Shown here: one piece after another, positions 32,548-37,700 of the stretch
How positions within the stretch are numbered: position 1 is the first letter of the stretch
Layout: each line of letters starts with the position of its first letter
DNA from: Microbacterium sp. MYb72
GTDB taxonomy: Bacteria; Actinomycetota; Actinomycetes; Actinomycetales; Microbacteriaceae
Assembly: GCF_002979415.1 (NCBI RefSeq)
Contig: NZ_PCOT01000036.1
Location: forward strand, 1 to 37,700
DNA length: 37,700 nt
Direction of reading: 5' to 3'
Notes under the pieces: generated by a model
Databases searched by the model: none
Told to the model about the DNA's origin: nothing
What the model saw: only the letters and a program-made list of their open reading frames with translations
Position numbers and translations under genes: made by a program

Positions 32548-33138
32548 ATGGAACCGTCTGCGATGATCGACTCGGCGCTGGACGCCGTCGGTCCGCGTCT
32601 GAAGTGGCTGCGCGGTCAGCGCGGCATGACCCTGGCGGCGCTGTCGTCGGCCACGGGAATCTCGACGAGCACCCTGTCACGTCTCGAGACGGGGCAGCGT
32701 CGGCCGAGCCTCGAACTGCTGCTCCCTCTTGCCCAGGCGTATCGGGTGCCGCTGGATGAGCTGGTGGGAGCGCCGGAGGTGGGCGATCCGCGGGTGCGGC
32801 TGAAGCCGAGGCGGGTGAACGGGCGAGTGGTCATCCCCCTCACTCCGCAGCCCGGATCGGTGCAGGCCTGGAAGATCCTGATTCCCGGCAGCCAGATCAG
32901 GCCGGAGCCGCGGGCGCACGAGGGGTACGAGTGGCTGTACGTGCTGAGTGGGCGGATGCGGCTCATCCTCGGCGCTCACGATCTGACGCTGGAAGCGGGA
33001 GAGGTCGCCGAGTTCGACACGCACGTGCCGCACTGGTTCGGAAGCGCAGACGGCGCTCCCGCGGAGGTGCTGAGTCTGTTCGGTCGTCAGGGAGAGCGCG
33101 CCCACGTCCGCGCAGGCGGGGGCCAGCGGTCGGAGTGA
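32548..33138 (+). CDS. XRE family regulator with C-terminal cupin domain
   Basis: A 196-residue regulator. The N-terminal helix-turn-helix reads LKWLRGQRGMTLAALSSATGISTSTLSRLETGQRRPSLELLLPLA. A cupin barrel follows from about residue 95, with AHEGYEWLYVLSGRMRLIL and GEVAEFDTHVPHWFG providing the two cupin motifs. The start is ATG 32548 (next in-frame ATG 32563), without a strong ribosome site. It is divergent from the thioredoxin reductase-like gene and is the likely local regulator, sensing a small ligand in the cupin. A GGCGCCG hairpin downstream separates it from the convergent sigma factor gene. Confidence 0.9.
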   Translation: MEPSAMIDSALDAVGPRLKWLRGQRGMTLAALSSATGISTSTLSRLETGQRRPSLELLLPLAQAYRVPLDELVGAPEVGDPRVRLKPRRVNGRVVIPLTPQPGSVQAWKILIPGSQIRPEPRAHEGYEWLYVLSGRMRLILGAHDLTLEAGEVAEFDTHVPHWFGSADGAPAEVLSLFGRQGERAHVRAGGGQRSE

Positions 33139-33161
33139 GGGACGCGCCGGGCCTGGCACGT

Positions 33162-33178
33162 GGCGCCGGAACGGCGCC
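33162..33178 (+). terminator. Hairpin between convergent XRE and sigma factor genes
   Basis: GGCGCCG and CGGCGCC (33162-33168, 33172-33178) pair perfectly over a GAA loop. It lies in the 79-base gap between the two convergent stops and could end transcription from either side. Confidence 0.4.
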
Positions 33179-33217
33179 TTCTGCGTCAGGGCGCGACTCG
33201 TGCCGGCATCAAGGGCG

Positions 33218-34435
33218 TCAGCACCCCAGCTCGGCCCGCCGCCTCCTCAGATAGGCGACCTCTGCCGAGTTCTGCGCGAGAGAGATCGCCGCGTCGTACG
33301 CCACCCGGGCCTCTTCGTCGCGGCCCAGCTGCGCGAGCAGAAGGGCGCGGGCCGCGGGGAACGGGGGATATCCGCCGAGGTCGGCGGTGAGACCGTCCAT
33401 CAGAGCCAGACCAGAGATCGCGCCCTCGGACTCCCCGACAGCGATGGCTCTGCTGAGCCGCACGACCGGAGAGGGGTCGATCAGCACCAGCTGATCGTAG
33501 AGCGCCACCACCTGCGACCAGTCGGTCGCCGCCCCGTCGGTGTGCACCGCGTTGATCGCGGCCAGCAGCTGAAAGCGACCGGGCGCGACGCCGGAGGCCA
33601 GCCGTTCGCGCACGAGCGCGTGCCCCTCGGAGATGAGCGCGGCATCCCACAGCATCCTGTCCTGCTCGAACAGCGGGATCAGCTCACCCGCGACGGAGAC
33701 GCGCGCCGCGCGCCGAGCGTCGATCAGCAGCATCAGCGCCAGCAGCCCCGCGACCTCGCCGTTCGCCGGAAGCAGCTCGCGCAGCAGACGGGTGAGGCGG
33801 ATCGCCTCGGCGGTGAGTTCCCGACGCAGCGGAGGAGAGGCGGAGCCCGATGCGAGGTACCCCTCGTTGAAGACGAGGAACAGCACGGCCAGCACACCCG
33901 ACGTCCGCACGGGAAGATCCTCCGCCGTCGGCATGCGGTACGGGATGCCGCTCGCCGCGATCTTCGCCTTCGCCCGGGTGATGCGCGCGCCCATCGTCGT
34001 GTCCTGCACGAGGAACGCGCTCGCGATCTCCGGCACGCTCAGACCGCCGACCATGCGCAGCGTGAGCGCCACGCGCGACTCCATCGCCAGCGCCGGATGG
34101 CAGCAGATGAAGAGGAGCCGCAGCCGATCATCGTCGATCACGCCGAGCGGCGTCGCCTCGCCGTCGTACACGAGCATCGCCTCCCTGTGCCTCGCATCCC
34201 GCGTGCTCTCACGCCGGATGCGGTCGATCGCCTTGCGGACCGCTGTCGTCGTCAGCCACGCCCCCGGCGCGGGAGGGACCCCGTCGTCTGGCCAGCGCTC
34301 GGCCGCCGTCGCGAACGCCTCGGCCGCCGCGTCCTCGGCCGTGTCGAGGTCGCCGAAGCGCTTGGCGAGCGTCGCGACGACCCGCGCCCACTCTTCGCGG
34401 TGGGCGCGGGACAGGGCGTCGCGGACCTCGGTCAC
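33218..34435 (-). CDS. ECF42-type RNA polymerase sigma factor with C-terminal TPR-like extension
   Basis: A 405-residue ECF sigma factor. Region 2 (ATLAKRFGDLDTAEDAAAEAFATAAERWP) and region 4 (LTLRMVGGLSVPEIASAFLVQDTTMGARITRAKAKI) are clear, with FICCHPAL between. The remaining ~230 residues form a helical TPR-like extension (LLAAINAVHTDG, ALYDQLVLIDPSPVVRLSRAIAVGE), the hallmark of ECF42/DUF6596 members. These have no anti-sigma factor and occur with a DGPF/YCII protein, as here. GTG 34435 overlaps the DGPF stop by four bases (GTGA); the frame is open to 34480. The operon order is DHFR-like, DGPF, sigma. Target promoters are not known, but self-regulation is common in the group. Confidence 0.92.
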   Translation of the reverse strand: MTEVRDALSRAHREEWARVVATLAKRFGDLDTAEDAAAEAFATAAERWPDDGVPPAPGAWLTTTAVRKAIDRIRRESTRDARHREAMLVYDGEATPLGVIDDDRLRLLFICCHPALAMESRVALTLRMVGGLSVPEIASAFLVQDTTMGARITRAKAKIAASGIPYRMPTAEDLPVRTSGVLAVLFLVFNEGYLASGSASPPLRRELTAEAIRLTRLLRELLPANGEVAGLLALMLLIDARRAARVSVAGELIPLFEQDRMLWDAALISEGHALVRERLASGVAPGRFQLLAAINAVHTDGAATDWSQVVALYDQLVLIDPSPVVRLSRAIAVGESEGAISGLALMDGLTADLGGYPPFPAARALLLAQLGRDEEARVAYDAAISLAQNSAEVAYLRRRRAELGC

Positions 34436-34767
34436 ACGGGCGGCGGAAGGATCGGACGGATCTCGAGCCGGCGATTGCACGCCTTCGATCCCTCGGCCAT
34501 CAGCTTGAGCGCGACGTCGAGGTCAGGGGCCTGGATGATCCAGAGCCCCGCGGCCCATTCCTTCGCCTCGGCGAACGGGCCGTCGGTGAAGATCGGCTCG
34601 TCGCCGCGCCCGTCGACGACCGTCGACGCCGTGGGATCGGCCAGTCCGGCGGCGAAGACCCAGTGTCCGCCGGCGACCAGCTTCTCGTTGAACGCGTCGA
34701 TCGCCACGGCCTCCTCTTCGGTGCCGGACTCGCTGCGATGGTCGATGACGTTGACCAGGTAGTGCAT
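34432..34767 (-). CDS. YCII/DGPF domain protein
   Basis: A 111-residue YCII-related (DGPF) protein. It opens with MHYLVNVIDH, has FTDGPFAEAKEWAAGLWII with the namesake DGPF, and ends in IEIRPILPPPV-like sequence. DGPF proteins are fixed neighbours of ECF42 sigma factors and are thought to take part in signalling to the sigma factor's extension, with no known reaction. Its stop overlaps the sigma factor start, and it begins 13 bases after the DHFR-like gene, so the three are one operon. The ferredoxin-like barrel is of usual length and complete. Confidence 0.92.
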   Translation of the reverse strand: MHYLVNVIDHRSESGTEEEAVAIDAFNEKLVAGGHWVFAAGLADPTASTVVDGRGDEPIFTDGPFAEAKEWAAGLWIIQAPDLDVALKLMAEGSKACNRRLEIRPILPPPV

Positions 34768-34780
34768 GCGGTCGTTCCTC

Positions 34781-35380
34781 TCACTGCGCGTAGACGGGGC
34801 GGCCGCCCACTCGATAGGTCGATGCGATGATCCCGGTGCCGAACACCGTCGAGTCGACCAGCTCCAGGGCGAAGTCGCGACCGCTCTGCGGGAACAGCTT
34901 CTCTCCTTCGCCGACGATCACGGGAAACTGCACGAGGTTGATCTCGTCGACCAGCTCGTTCTCGAGGAGCCAGCGTGCGAGCGCTGCGCTGCCGACGATG
35001 AGGAGTTCGCCTCCCGGCTGCGATTTCAGGTCGCGGATCGCCCCGGCGACATCTCCCGAGATCACGGTGGTTCCCGACCAGGCGGGCGCGGTCAGCGTGT
35101 TCGAGACGACGTACTTCGGCGCCGAGCTGATCGCCTCGCCGAACCCGCCGTCGTCGCTGCGTGCTCCCCAGAACGTCTCGAACAGGCTGAACGTCTTCCG
35201 GCCCAGCAGAAACGCGTCGGGGCGGCGCCAGGTGTCGAGGATGTACTGCGCCGCATCCGCGTCGCCGAAGGGGATCGCCCAGCCTCCGCGGGTGAAGCCG
35301 GGGTCCATCTCCTCGTTGTTGCCGCCGTTCGCTTGAGCGACTCCGTCGAGAGTGACCTGCAGGCTGATGGTGAGCTTCAT
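34781..35380 (-). CDS. Dihydrofolate reductase family (RibD C-terminal-like) protein
   Basis: A 199-residue protein of the RibD C-terminal/DHFR-like family. It has KLTISLQVTLDGVAQ at the start, DAFLLGRKTFSLF, YVVSNTL and ELLIVGSAALARWLLENELVDEINLVQFPVIVGEGEKLF, the usual NADPH-binding and C-terminal motifs. These proteins are abundant in actinobacteria, often with stress sigma factors; most are of unknown substrate and are not the folate enzyme. ATG 35380 follows AGGAA; the frame is open to 35434. It is first in the operon with the DGPF and sigma genes. The 192 bases upstream, shared with the divergent surface-protein gene, should hold its promoter; ECF42 self-regulation could act there. Confidence 0.88.
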   Translation of the reverse strand: MKLTISLQVTLDGVAQANGGNNEEMDPGFTRGGWAIPFGDADAAQYILDTWRRPDAFLLGRKTFSLFETFWGARSDDGGFGEAISSAPKYVVSNTLTAPAWSGTTVISGDVAGAIRDLKSQPGGELLIVGSAALARWLLENELVDEINLVQFPVIVGEGEKLFPQSGRDFALELVDSTVFGTGIIASTYRVGGRPVYAQ

Positions 35381-35496
35381 GATGAGTTCCTTTCTCTCAC
35401 CAGTACCACGAACACGGAAGGGCGGATTCGACATCCTCGGGCTGAAATATCGGTCTAACTGGGATGCTAGCTAGGCGTTCGCTGAAAAGATCTGCG

Positions 35497-35522
35497 CATA
35501 ACCCCTAGGGTGGGGGGTTGTG
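35497..35522 (+). other. Stem-loop in the leader of the repeat surface protein
   Basis: CATAACCCC (35497-35505) pairs with GGGGTTGTG (35514-35522) with one G-U pair and an eight-base loop. It lies 50 bases before ATG 35573 in the divergent intergenic region and has no T-tract. It may be a leader structure or terminator of short transcripts; nothing more is supported. Confidence 0.3.
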
Positions 35523-35572
35523 GGTCTCCTGGTTCAGGGGATATTAGCAACGGGTAACCGGGGGAGAACGGG

Positions 35573-37700
35573 ATGCCGATGAAGTGGGGATTCGGGCGCG
35601 CCCGGAAAACACAGCTCAAGGGTTCGAAGTCCATTGCGGCGGCGGTGGTGGCGGTCGTCGTGACCGCTCTCGCTGCGGTCAACGTGGTCGTGGTCGACCA
35701 GGGAACGGCGGTGGCCGCAGGCGGTCTGTCGTGCGGTGACGTCTACACCCAGCAGGGGGTGAGCCCGCGGAACATCTGGCAGATCGAACGCACCGGCGGA
35801 GCGCAGACCTCCGTCGGATCGTTCTCGATCGCCGGCGCGACCGGCAACCTCAACGGCACCGGCATCTACGACGCCGACCGTGACGGCTACGGCGAGATCA
35901 TCGTCGGGGTCCTCCCGGCCAACGCCGGCACAGCTCGCTCGATCTACCAGTACTCCAGCATCACCGGCCAGACCACTCTGCTCGGCGCGGGAGAGGCGAA
36001 TGCCGCCGTCACGCACGGCGCGATCAACCAGGCGAACGGCCACTACTACTACGGCGGCCTCACCGGCAACGTCCTGAACGTCTACGGCTTCAACACGACC
36101 ACCAACCAGTCGATGGGCCTCGTCGCCACCGGCACGATCCCCAACGGCGGCGGCAACGGCGACTGGGCCTTCGACAGCCAGGGCAACCTCTACGTCGTCG
36201 CCGGCGGCAGCGGCGCGGGCACGGTGAACGTCGTGAGCGTCATCGACCAGAAGATCCCGGCCACCGCCGGCACCCCCGTGGCGATCACGGCCACCGAGCT
36301 CGTCCGCATCGACGCGGGCGGCACGGCGCTCAACGGCATCGCCTTTGCGGGCGACGGCTACCTGTACGTGGCGGGCGGCAACCGCATGTACAAGGTCAAC
36401 CCCACCAGCGGCGCGGTCATCAGCAACGTGCCCTTCACCACCGCCGGCTCGGTCGACATGGCCTCCTGCGCTTCTCCGAACACGGTCTCCATCGTCAAGG
36501 ACTTCCCGGCGGGGCGTCACACCGCCTCCGACCAGGTCACCATGACGATCTCGGGCGCGGGCATCACCAAGGGCAACACGGCGACCACCGCCGGCACGGC
36601 CTCCGGCGTCCAGCCGCAGGAAGCCGGGCCCGTCCTCGTGCTCTCCGGTCAGCAGATCACCGTGACCGAGACCGGCACGGGAACCGGCAGGCCCAAGTAC
36701 GACTCGAGCTGGACCTGCGTCGACCGCAACTCCGGCAACGTCCTGGCCTCAGGAACGGGCAGCACGGGCTCGTTCATCGTTCCGGACGGCGGTCCGAAGG
36801 GCGTCGCCGCGGTGTGCACGTTCACGAACGGCGCCCGGCTGCCGCACGTCTCGCTGCAGAAGACGGCGAGCACCTCGACCCTCGTCGCCGGCGAGACGGT
36901 GACCTACTCGTTCAAGGTCACCAACGACGGCAACGTGCCGCTGCACGACATCTCCGTGTCGGAGACCGCGTTCACCGGCGCCGGAGCGATGTCGGCGATC
37001 AGCTGCCCGACGCTGCCCCAGCCGCTGGCGACCGGAGCCTCGACCACCTGCACCGCGTCGTACGTGGTGCGCCAGGCCGACGTCAACGCGGGAGCCGTGG
37101 ACAACACCGCGACCGCGCGAGCCGTCTCTCCCGACGACATCGCCGTGACCTCGACCCCCTCCAGCGTCCGCCTCACCGCGACGCAGACCCCGGGCATCAC
37201 GATCAAGAAGTCCTCCGACACCGCCGTGCTCGTCGTCGGCGAGACCGTGAAGTTCAGCTTCGTCGTGACCAACACCGGAAACGTGACGCTGAACAACGTC
37301 GGCGTCAACGAGACCGCCTTCACCGGCGCCGGCACGATGTCGGCGGTGAGCTGTCCCGCTGATCGGACTCTCGCCCCCGGTGCGCAGCTCGTCTGCACGG
37401 CCACGTACGTGGTGCAGCAGGCGGATGTCGATGCCGGCTCCATGGACAACACCGCGACCGCGACGGGCACCCCGCCCTCTGGCATCCCGGTGACGTCCGA
37501 CCCGTCGACGACGCGCACGCCGTCGGTCCCCGACCCGTCCGTGTCGATCGTCAAGACGGCCGACCGCGCCACCCTGGTCGCAGGTCAGACCGTGACGTAC
37601 TCCTTCCGGGTGACGAACACGGGCAACGTGACGCTGACGAACGCGTCGGTCGTGGAGGGGACGTTCTCCGGAGCGGGCTCGCTCTCGGCCGTCGACTGCC
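35573..37700 (+). CDS. Large repeat-containing surface protein (beta-propeller plus DUF11-like repeats), 3' end outside window
   Basis: The frame is open for 709 residues to the window edge. A basic start and hydrophobic segment (SIAAAVVAVVVTALAAVNVVVV) make a signal peptide, followed by GGLSCGDVY. Residues ~50-310 contain repeated propeller-like blades (IYDADRDGYGEI, DWAFDSQGNLYVV, DGYLYVAGGNRMYKV), similar to DUF6923. A prealbumin-like region with SWTCVDRNSG follows. DUF11/DUF7507-type repeats then start near residues 426, 542 and 657, each with a VSLQKTAS-like strand, GETVTYSFKVTN and a Cys pair. The last one is cut by the window end. GGGGGAG precedes ATG 35573. It is likely cell-wall anchored, but the C-terminus is not visible. 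It is divergent from the DHFR-like operon. Confidence 0.85.
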   Translation, partial: MPMKWGFGRARKTQLKGSKSIAAAVVAVVVTALAAVNVVVVDQGTAVAAGGLSCGDVYTQQGVSPRNIWQIERTGGAQTSVGSFSIAGATGNLNGTGIYDADRDGYGEIIVGVLPANAGTARSIYQYSSITGQTTLLGAGEANAAVTHGAINQANGHYYYGGLTGNVLNVYGFNTTTNQSMGLVATGTIPNGGGNGDWAFDSQGNLYVVAGGSGAGTVNVVSVIDQKIPATAGTPVAITATELVRIDAGGTALNGIAFAGDGYLYVAGGNRMYKVNPTSGAVISNVPFTTAGSVDMASCASPNTVSIVKDFPAGRHTASDQVTMTISGAGITKGNTATTAGTASGVQPQEAGPVLVLSGQQITVTETGTGTGRPKYDSSWTCVDRNSGNVLASGTGSTGSFIVPDGGPKGVAAVCTFTNGARLPHVSLQKTASTSTLVAGETVTYSFKVTNDGNVPLHDISVSETAFTGAGAMSAISCPTLPQPLATGASTTCTASYVVRQADVNAGAVDNTATARAVSPDDIAVTSTPSSVRLTATQTPGITIKKSSDTAVLVVGETVKFSFVVTNTGNVTLNNVGVNETAFTGAGTMSAVSCPADRTLAPGAQLVCTATYVVQQADVDAGSMDNTATATGTPPSGIPVTSDPSTTRTPSVPDPSVSIVKTADRATLVAGQTVTYSFRVTNTGNVTLTNASVVEGTFSGAGSLSAVDC

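Noticed and set aside
33200..34762. Plus-strand open frame of 520 codons
   Set aside because: Antisense of the sigma factor and DGPF genes, with Arg/Gln/His-rich shadow composition.
1..37700. CRISPR arrays, tRNA/rRNA genes, insertion sequences
   Set aside because: No regularly spaced repeats, cloverleaf/CCA patterns or transposase motifs were seen on reading both strands.

Overview
The window looks like chromosomal DNA of a high-G+C actinomycete, most likely Microbacteriaceae (Microbacterium-like). This is inferred from the GC-rich codon use, dense GTGA/ATGA gene overlaps, several apparently leaderless starts, a sortase-E type LALTG surface protein with DUF5979-like domains, an ECF42-type sigma factor/DGPF operon, and many TetR/PadR/PucR/XRE local regulators. 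No rRNA, tRNA, CRISPR array, integrase or transposase was recognised.

Region 1 (1-6480) is visibly less GC-rich than the rest and looks like a horizontally acquired, defence-type island. It starts with the decayed minus-strand tail of a DUF4209-type (RNxxAHG) gene. Next is a plus-strand two-gene operon: a DGQHR/DndB-like (ParB-superfamily-like) protein followed by a protein with a C-terminal HEPN-like RNxxxH motif. Facing it is a minus-strand pair: a large protein with four N-terminal membrane segments, overlapping a 331-residue protein with a faintly phage-portal-like middle. I know of no described system with this composition, so it is the best candidate for something new.

Region 2 (6600-11100) holds an APH-type small-molecule kinase, a SAM methyltransferase, and a padR-btrH-alpha/beta hydrolase operon with a palindromic operator on its promoter.

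Region 3 (11100-18320) is a catabolic island: an NCS1 nucleobase-type permease and a PucR regulator, divergent from pxpA-BCCP-biotin carboxylase-pxpB-pxpC. The last four subunits together match the domains of urea carboxylase in split form.

Region 4 (18300-24830) contains a TetR gene, an aldehyde dehydrogenase, a flavin amine oxidase and a thioester-domain surface protein. Three copies of a 19-nt operator-like motif precede the tetR/ALDH divergent promoter, the oxidase, and the leader of the surface protein. This suggests one amine-responsive regulon that includes a cell-wall adhesin. A possible His-rich leader peptide and mutually exclusive hairpins lie in front of the adhesin gene.

Region 5 (24900-31200) has, on the minus strand, an MFS transporter, a tyrosine phosphatase, an MgtC protein and a Tat-exported amidase. 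Divergent from these is a GH3 glycosidase with its TetR regulator; two matching operator palindromes sit in the shared promoter.

Region 6 (31200-37700) has a small membrane protein, a thioredoxin-reductase-like flavoprotein with a divergent XRE-cupin regulator, a DHFR-like/DGPF/ECF sigma operon, and the 5' part of a large repeat-containing surface protein that runs off the window.
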